This document shows positions 56,710 to 64,000 of a stretch of DNA of 64,000 bases, in pieces. The translations under genes were made by a program, and so were the position numbers. Each line of letters starts with the position of its first letter. The first letter of the stretch is position 1. The notes beneath the pieces are model-generated. The model searched no databases. It had not been told where the DNA came from and worked only from the letters and a program-made list of their open reading frames with translations. The stretch comes from Pelomonas sp. Root1217 (lineage in GTDB: Bacteria > Pseudomonadota > Gammaproteobacteria > Burkholderiales > Burkholderiaceae_C), in contig NZ_LMDC01000027.1 in assembly GCF_001425705.1 (NCBI RefSeq), positions 189,515 to 253,514 of the forward strand. Direction: 5' to 3'.

Positions 56710-56957
56710 GAACTCGGCCCGGTGGCGAGGCGCGGCGCCTGCACCAAAGGCGGCGCCAAGGCGCAGCTGGCCCACCAGCTTCGGGGGGACAAACACCGCG
56801 CTCAAGCCGGCGCTCTGAGGTTTGCATAGCGTCAGCACACGCGCATGTAGTGCCCGATCCGGCCCCGCAGTTCCCCTGCGAGGGCCCAGTGGCTCGGGGG
56901 TAGAGAGGGCGGGGAAGTGCTTCTAAGTTGGACATGTCTTCAACCTGAGAGCACTCC

Positions 56958-57512
56958 ATGTCCTTCGCTTCATCCGTCCTCACCCGCGCTGCTGTCGTCC
57001 TTGCCCTGAGCCTGGGCAGCGCCGCATTCGCCAGCCCCGTCACACTGGAGCTCAAGGCCTCGGGCTTCACCAATGCCGGCACGCAATACCCTGGCTTCGA
57101 TGGCGAGGTCGACGTCCGCCTGAGCTGGGACACGGCCAACAAGGCCGACCCCATCGCCAGCTTCCTCAGCATCGACATCGAGATCGCCGGCCATCAGTAC
57201 ACGCTGGCCGAAGTCGGCATCGCCAACCAGGGCACGACGCAGACCGCGATCGGCGCCATCGCGCGCGGCGCCAATGCCGTCATCGGCGATGGGGCGTTCA
57301 ACGATTTCCTGCTCGTCTTCGATCGCGTCAACCCCGCCGTCAATGCCTTTGCCTATTCCATTCAGGGCAAGACCAATGCGATCTGGTGGACGCCTGCGAG
57401 CACCAGCGCGGCCTACATCACCAACAGCGTGCCCGAACCCTCGACGCTCGCCCTGCTGCTGCCGGCGCTGGCGGGCTTGGCGCTGAGGCGGCAGCGCCTG
57501 GCTAAGGCTTGA
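56958..57512 (+). CDS. PEP-CTERM sorting-domain protein
   Basis: A 184-residue exported protein with a signal peptide (ending near AFA) and a beta-rich middle (VTLELKASGFTNAGTQYPGF). The end is a PEP-CTERM tag: SVPEPSTLALLLPALAGLAL followed by RRQR. The tag is cut by an exosortase (EpsH family) and such proteins accompany exopolysaccharide or floc formation. No exosortase gene lies in the window. About 248 bases precede it without a visible gene. The stop overlaps the convergent DUF3616 gene by 11 bases. Confidence 0.88.
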   Translation: MSFASSVLTRAAVVLALSLGSAAFASPVTLELKASGFTNAGTQYPGFDGEVDVRLSWDTANKADPIASFLSIDIEIAGHQYTLAEVGIANQGTTQTAIGAIARGANAVIGDGAFNDFLLVFDRVNPAVNAFAYSIQGKTNAIWWTPASTSAAYITNSVPEPSTLALLLPALAGLALRRQRLAKA

Positions 57513-58425
57513 TATCCAGGGCGCGGAAGGCGCGCTTCCCCTTGTCCGCGTCCTTGCAGGCTTTCTTGCCCACCATGACGCCGCCGTCGTCGCTGAGCAA
57601 CGTCACCTGCCCATCGGGCCAGGCGAACAGCGCCTCCGGCCGCAGCGTGCCGAGTTCAGCCTTGACCGGGGTCGGCACATCGGTGGCCTTGCCGCTCCAG
57701 CGGAACAACGCGAACGTGCCCGCGTCAGCCGGCGGACCAGCGGCGATCAGATAGCCGTTGCCCACGCGCTCGATGGAACGCACGCCGCGGCCGCCCAGGT
57801 CCAGGCGGATGACGCTGCCAAAGCGCGCCGGGCTCTTGGCCGCCACCAGCTCGGCCGGGTTCAGCAGCGGGATGACCAGTGCGCGGCCCTGCGGGATGGG
57901 GTTGCGCAAGCCAATCAGGAGGCTGCCATCGGGCGCTGCGGCCAGGCCTTCGATGTTGAAGCCGCCCTCCGCCTCGGCAGCGCGCTGGGTCGCATCGGAC
58001 AGCTTCAGTGGTGCCAGGGTTGGCGCCGTCAACAGGTCGGCCAGCAACGCCGTATAGGGCTGGCCCACGGGCTCTACCGTCGCGCCGCGGATCTCGGTGG
58101 CAAAGAAACGCTGTCGATCCTCGCGCACCTTGCCCGCGCTGTTGCGCGCATGCGAGGCGATCCAGTAGATGCGGCTGCCGACCTGGGCCGCACCTTCGAG
58201 ATCGGCTTCCTTGTCGGCCTTCAGGAACTTGTCGAGGTCGACCCCGCCGACGCTTTTGGCCTCGCCGCGCCTGTAGACAGTCAGCCGGTTGTGCTCATCG
58301 TCGGCAACAACGAAATGACGCGCATCCAACGCCACCGCTGCCGAGGCATCGCACAGGCCTTCGTAGCGCGTGTGTGCTGTGGCCGCGCCTACCGCACACA
58401 GCAGCAGCGCAGCCAGCGCGCGCAT
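57502..58425 (-). CDS. Exported DUF3616 protein
   Basis: A 307-residue protein with a signal peptide (MRALAALLLCAVGAATAHT). The body has the DUF3616 pattern GLCDASAAVALDARHFVVADDEHN, then RIYWIASHARNS, and GGFNIEGLAAAPDGSLLIGL, a beta-propeller-like fold. Two Cys near the ends (GLCDAS and KKACKD) could pair. Function is unknown. It follows the aminopeptidase gene with TGATG overlap, so the two are probably co-transcribed. Confidence 0.85.
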   Translation of the reverse strand: MRALAALLLCAVGAATAHTRYEGLCDASAAVALDARHFVVADDEHNRLTVYRRGEAKSVGGVDLDKFLKADKEADLEGAAQVGSRIYWIASHARNSAGKVREDRQRFFATEIRGATVEPVGQPYTALLADLLTAPTLAPLKLSDATQRAAEAEGGFNIEGLAAAPDGSLLIGLRNPIPQGRALVIPLLNPAELVAAKSPARFGSVIRLDLGGRGVRSIERVGNGYLIAAGPPADAGTFALFRWSGKATDVPTPVKAELGTLRPEALFAWPDGQVTLLSDDGGVMVGKKACKDADKGKRAFRALDIKP

Positions 58426-60242
58426 CAGGCCGCCAACGGCGCGGTGCGCAGCAGCAACCAGGCCAGGGCCGCGCCGCTGACCTTCGAGCTCAAGCGCTCA
58501 CGCACGGTCGCGTGGTAGCGGTTCAGCCAGTCGATCTCGTCGGCACGCATCAGGCTCGTGTCAATGCAGCGCGTGTCGATGGGGCACAGCGTCAGTGTCT
58601 CGAACTCCAGCATCTCGCCGAAGGCATTCTTCTCCGGCGTGTCGATGGCGACGTTGAGCACCAGGTTCTCGATGCGCACACCCCACAGGCCCGGCCGGTA
58701 CAGGCCCGGCTCGATGGACGTGATCATGCCGGGCTCCATGGCCATGGCCGGCTCGGCAATCGCCTTGCTGATGCTCTGCGGGCCCTCATGCACGTTCATG
58801 AAGTAGCCCACGCCGTGGCCGGTGCCGTGGCCATAGTCCAGGCCGTGCTCCCACAGCGGCGCACGGGCGATGGCGTCCAGCATGGGGCTGAGCGTGCCGC
58901 GCGGGAAGCGGGTGCGCGACAGCGCCAGCGTGCCCTTGAGCACCAGCGTGTAGTCGCGCTTTTGCGCCGCGCTGACGGTGCCGATGGGCCAGACGCGCGT
59001 GACGTCCGTCGTGCCGCCGACGTACTGGCCGCCGGAGTCGATCAGCAGGAGGCCGTTGCCCTCGATCTGCGCGAACGACTCGGGCGTGGCGCGGTAGTGC
59101 GGTTGGGCGCCGTTGGCCATCCAGCCGGCAATCGTCGAGAAGCTCAGGCCCACGAAGCCCGGGCGCTTTTTGCGCTGCGCTGTCAGCTTGGTGTCGACGT
59201 CCAGCTCGCTCCAGCGCTCGCCGCGGGCGAGGGACGCCTCGAATTCCGCATAGAACTCGCACATCGCCGCGCCGTCCTCGGCCATGGCTTCGCGGATGAA
59301 GGCGGCCTCGGCGGCGGTCTTGCGGCTTTTCAGCAGCGTGCTCGGGTTGATCTGCTCGACGACGGCCACGCCCGCGGGCACGGCTTCGCGCAGGCCCAAG
59401 GTCACGCGGCGCGGGTCGATCAGCAGCTTGGCCGAAGCGGGCAGGGCGGCCAGGGCGGATGCGGCCTGTTCATAGGGCGCCAGCTGGATGCCATCGGCCG
59501 CCAGGCGGGCCGCCACATCGGCCGGCACCTTGCCGTCGCCGATGAAGAGGCGGCCACCGGCCGGGTCGAGCAGCAGGTGGGCGATGAAGACCGGGTTGCA
59601 CTGCACGTCGCTGCCCCGCAGGTTCAGCAGCCAAGCCACGTCGTCCACGGTGGAGACGAGGTGGTGGGTGGCCTGCACCGTCGCCATGGCGGCGCGCACG
59701 CGGGCCAGCTTGTCGGCACGGGACACGGCGGCCTGCGGCGCGGCATGTTCGTAGACGGGTTCGGTGGGCAGGCCGGGGCGGCCGTCCCAGGCGTCCTGCA
59801 CGAGGTCGAGATCGGTGCGCAGCGTGATGCCGGCGCGGCCCAGGGCCGTGCGCAGCGCATTGGCCAGGGCCAGGCCCAGCACCTGGCCGTCCACGGCAAT
59901 CGACTCTCCAGGCTTCAGGGCCTTGGCGATCCAGTCGATGTATTGCGTCGACGCGCCCGAGTTCATCTTTTCCAGCTGGATGCCGCTGCCGGCAATCTGC
60001 GCCTCGGCCTGCGCCCAGTAGCGGCTGTCGACAAACAGCGCGGCCTGGTCGCGCGTGACGACGAGGCTGCCGACCGAGCCGGTGAAGCCCGACAGCCATT
60101 CGCGGCCCTGCCAGCGGTCGGGCAGGTATTCGGACAGGTGCGGGTCGCTGGACGGCACCAGCACGGCATGCACGCCATGGGCGTTGAGGGCGTCGCGCAG
60201 GCGCTCGATGCGCAGGCGGGTTTCGTGGGTGCGGGTGTCCAT
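58425..60242 (-). CDS. Xaa-Pro aminopeptidase, M24B, long form
   Basis: A 605-residue metallopeptidase that removes amino-terminal residues before proline. It has two creatinase-like amino-terminal lobes (~1-310) and a pita-bread catalytic domain (~315-540). Metal ligands are visible in LLIDSGGQYVGGTTDVTR (two Asp), GHGTGHGVGYFMNVHEGP (His), TSIEPGLYRPGLWGVRIEN (two Glu). The length and plan match the eukaryote-type APP1 enzymes rather than the ~440-residue PepP. No signal peptide is present. Confidence 0.92.
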   Translation of the reverse strand: MDTRTHETRLRIERLRDALNAHGVHAVLVPSSDPHLSEYLPDRWQGREWLSGFTGSVGSLVVTRDQAALFVDSRYWAQAEAQIAGSGIQLEKMNSGASTQYIDWIAKALKPGESIAVDGQVLGLALANALRTALGRAGITLRTDLDLVQDAWDGRPGLPTEPVYEHAAPQAAVSRADKLARVRAAMATVQATHHLVSTVDDVAWLLNLRGSDVQCNPVFIAHLLLDPAGGRLFIGDGKVPADVAARLAADGIQLAPYEQAASALAALPASAKLLIDPRRVTLGLREAVPAGVAVVEQINPSTLLKSRKTAAEAAFIREAMAEDGAAMCEFYAEFEASLARGERWSELDVDTKLTAQRKKRPGFVGLSFSTIAGWMANGAQPHYRATPESFAQIEGNGLLLIDSGGQYVGGTTDVTRVWPIGTVSAAQKRDYTLVLKGTLALSRTRFPRGTLSPMLDAIARAPLWEHGLDYGHGTGHGVGYFMNVHEGPQSISKAIAEPAMAMEPGMITSIEPGLYRPGLWGVRIENLVLNVAIDTPEKNAFGEMLEFETLTLCPIDTRCIDTSLMRADEIDWLNRYHATVRERLSSKVSGAALAWLLLRTAPLAA

Positions 60243-60353
60243 GGCGTCAGGACCTCGTTGAGAGACTCGCGCCGGGTGGGCGCCGGGTCGTGGAAAGGGG
60301 TGGCGCGGATTGTAGGAGCCGGGGTGCGGCCCGCCCGGGGGTCACGTTCGCGG

Positions 60354-61031
60354 TCACTGGCGGCCGAAGGCTTTCCAGTGACCTTCGGAAACGACTTCGG
60401 CCCTGCCGTCCACCACCTTGATGGCGCTCTCGTCGTCGAGGGCGTAGGCCGGGCAGCCGATGCCGGCGGCCCACACCTCCGCGGCGGCCATGGAGTTGCT
60501 TGGCCAGCCTGGGTAGTCCAGGTGGGGAAAGATCGCGAAATCGACCATGCCGAGCGCCTTGTCGTCTCCGGTGATGGGCGGCTTGGTCTCGACAAAGGCG
60601 TCGCCGATGCGCGGCGTCATCACCATGCTGCCGGCGCTCAGGCCCACCCAGACCATCTCGGGCAGCGACTCCAGCAGCTCGGCTAGCCCCGACTGGCGCA
60701 TCCAGTGGCACAGGTACAGCGCATCGCCGCCGTTCACCAGCAGCACGTCCGCCTGCCGCACCCAGCTTTGCCAGCGCGCCTCGTCGATGCTCGGCAGCGC
60801 GGTGAGCTCCAGCACGCCGACCGACTTCCACCCCAGCTCGCACATTGGCGTGGCAGGCTCCTGGCCGCTGATGAAACGCCAGGTGTTGTCAGGGGTGCCC
60901 TGCGGATGCCCGTACAGCGCCGTGGGGATGCACAACGCATGGCACTCGGCGATGGGTTTGCCCAGCAGGTCGAGCCGCGCGGCATGGATGCTGGCGTTGC
61001 GGATGCCGGCGGAGGTGAGGAGGAGCTTCAT
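60354..61031 (-). CDS. Peptidase E-like (S51) protein
   Basis: A 225-residue class I glutamine-amidotransferase-like protein of the S51 family. It shows LLLTSAGIRN at the start, LLVNGGDALYLCHWM and the nucleophile Ser in WVGLSAGSMVM, then a distal FAIFPHLDYPGW with a likely His. PepE-type enzymes cleave aspartyl dipeptides; members of this branch with GDALYL are often only annotated as S51-like. It lies after kynA on the same strand, separated by 68 bases with a hairpin. Confidence 0.8.
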   Translation of the reverse strand: MKLLLTSAGIRNASIHAARLDLLGKPIAECHALCIPTALYGHPQGTPDNTWRFISGQEPATPMCELGWKSVGVLELTALPSIDEARWQSWVRQADVLLVNGGDALYLCHWMRQSGLAELLESLPEMVWVGLSAGSMVMTPRIGDAFVETKPPITGDDKALGMVDFAIFPHLDYPGWPSNSMAAAEVWAAGIGCPAYALDDESAIKVVDGRAEVVSEGHWKAFGRQ

Positions 61032-61046
61032 GGGGCCTTTCCGAAA

Positions 61047-61064
61047 CCCGGCCGACGGGCCGGG
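61047..61064 (-). terminator. Hairpin after kynA
   Basis: A seven-base perfect stem (CCCGGCC/GGCCGGG) with a four-base loop is followed on the minus strand by TTTC, 36 bases after the kynA stop. It may terminate or attenuate the kyn transcript before the peptidase E-like gene. Confidence 0.5.
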
Positions 61065-61099
61065 CTAGGAACGACGATCGAGCACCGCCGGAATCGACA

Positions 61100-61927
61100 T
61101 CACAACTCTGTCCGCAGCGCCCACAGCTCCGGGAACAGCACCACGTCCAGCATCTTGCGCAGGTAGCTGACGCCGCCCGTGCCGCCGGTGCCGCGCTTGA
61201 AACCGATGACGCGCTCCACGGTGGTCACATGGCGGAAGCGCCAGAGGCGGAAGGCGTCCTCCAGGTCCACCAGCTCCTCACCCATCTGGTAGAGGTCCCA
61301 GTTTTTCTCAGGTGCGCGGTAGACGGTCAGCCAGGCTTCCTTGACGCCCTCGTCGGCTACATGCGGCTGGGTCCAGTCGCGGTCCAGGTTAGCGGCGGGG
61401 ACGGCGATGCCGCGGCGCGCCATCAGCTTGAGCGCCTCGTCGTATAGCGACGGCGCGTCATAGGCTTGCTTCACCTGGGCCAGCAGGTCGGGCCGGTGCT
61501 CGTGCGGCTTGAGCATGGCGGCGTTCTTGTTGCCGAGCATGAATTCGATGCGCCGGTACTGCGCGCTCTGGAAACCGCTGCTCTTGGCCAGGTAGGGGCG
61601 GATCGCGCTGTACTCGGGCGGCGTCATCGTCGCCAGCACGTCCCAGGCGTGCACCAGCTGCTCCATGATGCGCGACACCCGCGCCAGCATCTTGAAGGCC
61701 TCGGGCAGGCGGTCGGCCGCCACGTTGGCGATGGCCGCCTGCAGCTCATGCAGCATCAGCTTCATCCACAGTTCCGAGGTCTGGTGCTGCACGATGAAGA
61801 GCATCTCGTTGTGGTCGGGCGAGAGCGGCTTCTGGGCGCTGAGGATGGCGTCGAGCTGGAGGTAGTCTCCATAGCTCATGTCCTTGGAGAAATCGAGCTG
61901 GGCGCCGTGGTGTTGAACATCGGACAT
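61100..61927 (-). CDS. kynA: Tryptophan 2,3-dioxygenase
   Basis: A 275-residue haem enzyme that opens the indole ring of tryptophan to give N-formylkynurenine. Marks are [39 protein letters not shown] with distal haem-pocket His, [17 protein letters not shown], and the end [12 protein letters not shown] with FPELWALR. It is third in the kynB-kynU-kynA operon, two bases after kynU. Confidence 0.95.
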   Translation of the reverse strand: MSDVQHHGAQLDFSKDMSYGDYLQLDAILSAQKPLSPDHNEMLFIVQHQTSELWMKLMLHELQAAIANVAADRLPEAFKMLARVSRIMEQLVHAWDVLATMTPPEYSAIRPYLAKSSGFQSAQYRRIEFMLGNKNAAMLKPHEHRPDLLAQVKQAYDAPSLYDEALKLMARRGIAVPAANLDRDWTQPHVADEGVKEAWLTVYRAPEKNWDLYQMGEELVDLEDAFRLWRFRHVTTVERVIGFKRGTGGTGGVSYLRKMLDVVLFPELWALRTEL

Positions 61928-61929
61928 GC

Positions 61930-63183
61930 TCAGGTCACCTTCGAGCGAGACGTGAACTGCGGCGCGTCCCAGGAGCGTGAGTCAAGGATGTCCCCCAGCA
62001 CCCGCACCGCGCACGCCACATCGGCGAAACCGTTGTACAGCGGCGCGAAACCGAAGCGCAGCAGCTCGGGGTCGCCGGCGCGGAAGTCGCCGATGACGCC
62101 CTGGACAATCAGCGCCTGCATGACCGCATAGCCATCGATCCGCTGGGGCAGCGAAAACGACACCTGCGAGCCGCGCATGGCCGAGTCCCGCGGCGTGGCA
62201 ATGACGGCGCCCGGCACGCGCGCCTCCACGCCACCGATGAAGGCCTCGGTCAGCGCCAGCGACTTGTTGCGCAGCGCCTTGATGCCGCCCAGTTTGTTCG
62301 CCGCGTCGTACACGTCCAGCGCCGTGTCCAGCCCGGTCATGGCCAGCACCGCCGGCGTGCCGCATTGGTACTGCTGGATGCCCGGCGCGGGCTGGTATTC
62401 GCTGTCGAAATCGAAGGGGTTGGCGTGGCCCAGCCAGCCGGTCAGCGGCTGCCACACCTGGCCCTCGTGGCGCGGGTGCATCCACACGAAGGCCGGCGCG
62501 CCCGGGCCGCCGTTGAGGTATTTGTAGCCGCAGCCAATGGCGAAGTCCGCCGCGCTGCCCAGCAGGTCGATGGGCACTGCGCCAGCGCTGTGCGCCAGGT
62601 CCCACACGGCCAGCGCGCCGGCCTGCTGCGCCCAGCGCGTCAGCAGACCCATGTCATGCATGCGGCCGGTGCGGTAGTTCACATGCGTCAGCATCAGCAC
62701 GGCGCAGCGCTCGTCCAGCAGCGGCGGGATGTCTTCCGGCGTCTCGGTCAGGATCAGCTCGCCGCCATGCGCCCGCACCACGCTCTGCGCGATGTAGTTG
62801 TCGGTCGGGAAGTTGCTGCGCTCGCTGATGACGACCTTGCGCTTGCCCTGCTGCAACTGCAGCGCTGCGTGCAGCACCTTGTAGAGGTTGACGGAGGTCG
62901 AGTCCGCCACCAGCACCTCGCCCGGGCGCGCGCCCAGCCACGGCGCCAGCCGGTCGCCCAGGCGGCGCGGCAGGTCGATCCAGCCGGCGGTGTTCCAGCT
63001 CTTGATCAGGCCCTGACCCCACTCCTGCTCCACCGCGCGCTGGATGCGCTCGGGTGTGGCGCGGGGCAGGGCGCCCAGCGAGTTGCCATCCAGGTAAGTG
63101 ACGCCGTCGGGCAGCGTGAACAGCTCGCGCAGGCTGCGCAGGGGGTCGGCGGCGTCAAGCCGCTTGGCATCATCGAGAGTCAT
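61930..63183 (-). CDS. kynU: Kynureninase
   Basis: A 417-residue PLP enzyme that cleaves kynurenine to anthranilate and alanine. It shows [18 protein letters not shown], substrate-contacting [29 protein letters not shown] and the PLP-lysine motif [17 protein letters not shown]. The start overlaps the kynB stop as ATGA. Confidence 0.95.
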   Translation of the reverse strand: MTLDDAKRLDAADPLRSLRELFTLPDGVTYLDGNSLGALPRATPERIQRAVEQEWGQGLIKSWNTAGWIDLPRRLGDRLAPWLGARPGEVLVADSTSVNLYKVLHAALQLQQGKRKVVISERSNFPTDNYIAQSVVRAHGGELILTETPEDIPPLLDERCAVLMLTHVNYRTGRMHDMGLLTRWAQQAGALAVWDLAHSAGAVPIDLLGSAADFAIGCGYKYLNGGPGAPAFVWMHPRHEGQVWQPLTGWLGHANPFDFDSEYQPAPGIQQYQCGTPAVLAMTGLDTALDVYDAANKLGGIKALRNKSLALTEAFIGGVEARVPGAVIATPRDSAMRGSQVSFSLPQRIDGYAVMQALIVQGVIGDFRAGDPELLRFGFAPLYNGFADVACAVRVLGDILDSRSWDAPQFTSRSKVT

Positions 63184-63821
63184 GGCAGTTCCCTCAGGAC
63201 GGCGCGTACCGGGCTGGCACAGGCGCCTTGGAGTTTGAGTGGCAGGGCGATCAGCTCGTAATCGCCCTCGGATACGTCGTCGAGAACCAGGTTCTCCAGC
63301 ACGCGCAGGTCGTGGCGGCGCAGCTGCTGGTGGCTGTGCAGGGCCTTGGAGTCGGCTGGGTCGACGCTGGGCGTGTCAATACCGATCAGCTTGACGCCGC
63401 GCTCGGCCAGCCACTCGACGGCCTCGGGGGCGTAGGCGGTGAAGGCCGGGTTCCACGCCGTGTCGGCCTTGTCGCAGCAGCGCACCAGCACGCGCGGCGG
63501 CAGGTCGGCCTCGGCGTGCAGCAGGTGCGCGACCGTGATCAGCGGCGCGGCACCGATGGCGTGGATGACGCGGCAGCGGCCCAGGTAGGTGTCCAGCGGC
63601 ACGTCGGAAATCGCCGGCGCGTCGTTGGCGTAGTGCAGCGGCGCATCGGCATGTGCGCCCACGTGGGGGCTCATCGTGATGGCGCTGAGATTGACCGGGC
63701 AACCGGGCGACAGCTGCGCCGTCCAGCGCAGGCTGTAGGGCTCGTCACCCGGGAAGGTGGGCGCGTCGGGGGCGACGGTGGGCGAGATGTCCCAGAGTCG
63801 GGAAGAGAGGTTGGCGTTCAT
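63180..63821 (-). CDS. kynB: Kynurenine formamidase (arylformamidase)
   Basis: A 213-residue zinc cyclase-fold enzyme that hydrolyses N-formylkynurenine to kynurenine. The metal motif is SPHVGAHADAPLHY, with KLIGIDTPSVDP and the C-terminal YELIALPLKLQGACASPVR. It is first in the operon, so its promoter should lie in the ~60 bases between it and the partial gene at the window edge. The three products convert tryptophan to anthranilate and alanine. Confidence 0.95.
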   Translation of the reverse strand: MNANLSSRLWDISPTVAPDAPTFPGDEPYSLRWTAQLSPGCPVNLSAITMSPHVGAHADAPLHYANDAPAISDVPLDTYLGRCRVIHAIGAAPLITVAHLLHAEADLPPRVLVRCCDKADTAWNPAFTAYAPEAVEWLAERGVKLIGIDTPSVDPADSKALHSHQQLRRHDLRVLENLVLDDVSEGDYELIALPLKLQGACASPVRAVLRELP

Positions 63822-63880
63822 GGCGGCGGCACCTTAGCGTTGCAGCGGCCCGTGTGGTGTCGGTTAATTCCAACTGGCTG

Positions 63881-64000
63881 TCAATCGGGCGCCGCGGCTT
63901 CACGGAGCTGCCGCTCCAGCGCGTCCAGTTCCTCGGCAAGGCCAGGACGGCTCTGGAAGTCCCGGCCGGCCTTGCCGTACCAGTACTCGGCGTCCTCCAG
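63881..64000 (-). CDS. C-terminal end of an unidentified gene (truncated by window)
   Basis: The last 39 codons and stop of a gene whose start is beyond the window. The visible residues include LEDAEYWYGKAGRDFQSRPG and an acidic, helical end (EELDALERQLREAAAPD). A YWYxxAGR motif near the carboxy terminus occurs, as I recall, in small uncharacterised proteobacterial proteins; I cannot assign a function. It lies upstream of kynB on the same strand, 59 bases away. Confidence 0.55.
   Translation of the reverse strand: MEDAEYWYGKAGRDFQSRPGLAEELDALERQLREAAAPD

Noticed and set aside
58008..60686. An 892-codon plus-strand frame across DUF3616, the aminopeptidase and the peptidase E-like gene
   Set aside because: It is antisense to three well-supported genes, and its Arg/Gln/Leu-rich product has no recognisable domain.
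63745..63939. A 64-codon minus-strand frame upstream of kynB
   Set aside because: It overlaps both kynB and the end of the edge gene in other frames, and its sequence is not protein-like.

Overview
The window is GC-rich, densely coding DNA from a betaproteobacterium, most likely Burkholderiales of the Roseateles/Rubrivivax/Leptothrix type. Supporting context: the mltG-tmk-holB-pilZ-tatD block, an arginine-type EF-P beside earP, a DUF4936 gene, a Bug/TctC solute receptor, a PEP-CTERM protein and a kynurenine operon. The only clearly A/T-rich patch is the aceA promoter. I see no rRNA, CRISPR array, prophage or intact insertion sequence. The assignment is by inference; no search was possible.

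Layout. 1-13.3 kb: the tail of a tricorn-like peptidase, a NarL-type kinase/regulator pair, a 2384-residue soluble hybrid kinase with fourteen tandem 92-residue HAMP units, and a second hybrid kinase, all on one strand with overlapping ends. 13.3-16.2 kb: a Tyr/Pro-rich exported protein, then cstA-ybdD. 16.2-16.8 kb: a non-coding block of nested inverted repeats. 16.8-24.9 kb: amiC-tsaE facing queG, a chalcone-isomerase-fold protein, a Bug receptor, xerD and a TonB-dependent receptor. 25.1-31.4 kb: a glycosyltransferase, marC, a 49-residue basic protein too short for most gene callers, a GNAT enzyme, aceA with palindromes upstream, a Gly/Ser/Cys-tailed protein and a chemoreceptor.

31.5-37 kb: an iron alcohol dehydrogenase diverging from an S10 peptidase / esterase / thioesterase-acetyltransferase operon, followed by a toxin-antitoxin pair. 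37-48.5 kb: mostly housekeeping genes (ygfZ, mltG, tmk, holB, pilZ, tatD, efp, earP, uvrC, pgsA, hupB), with three 50-bp copies of the uvrC tail. 48.6-51.9 kb: tRNA-Val, ppiD, tRNA-His, a His/Pro-rich exported protein and an Lrp/AsnC regulator. 52-54.2 kb: one gene joining a cysteine desulfurase, a metallo-beta-lactamase-fold domain and a rhodanese. 54.3-64 kb: an FAD oxidoreductase, an MFS exporter, a PEP-CTERM protein, DUF3616, Xaa-Pro aminopeptidase, a peptidase E relative and the kynB-kynU-kynA operon, ending in a partial gene.

The strongest candidates for unusual biology are the poly-HAMP kinase with its partner kinase, the three-domain sulfur protein beside an Lrp regulator, and the synonymous-only copies of the uvrC 3' end.
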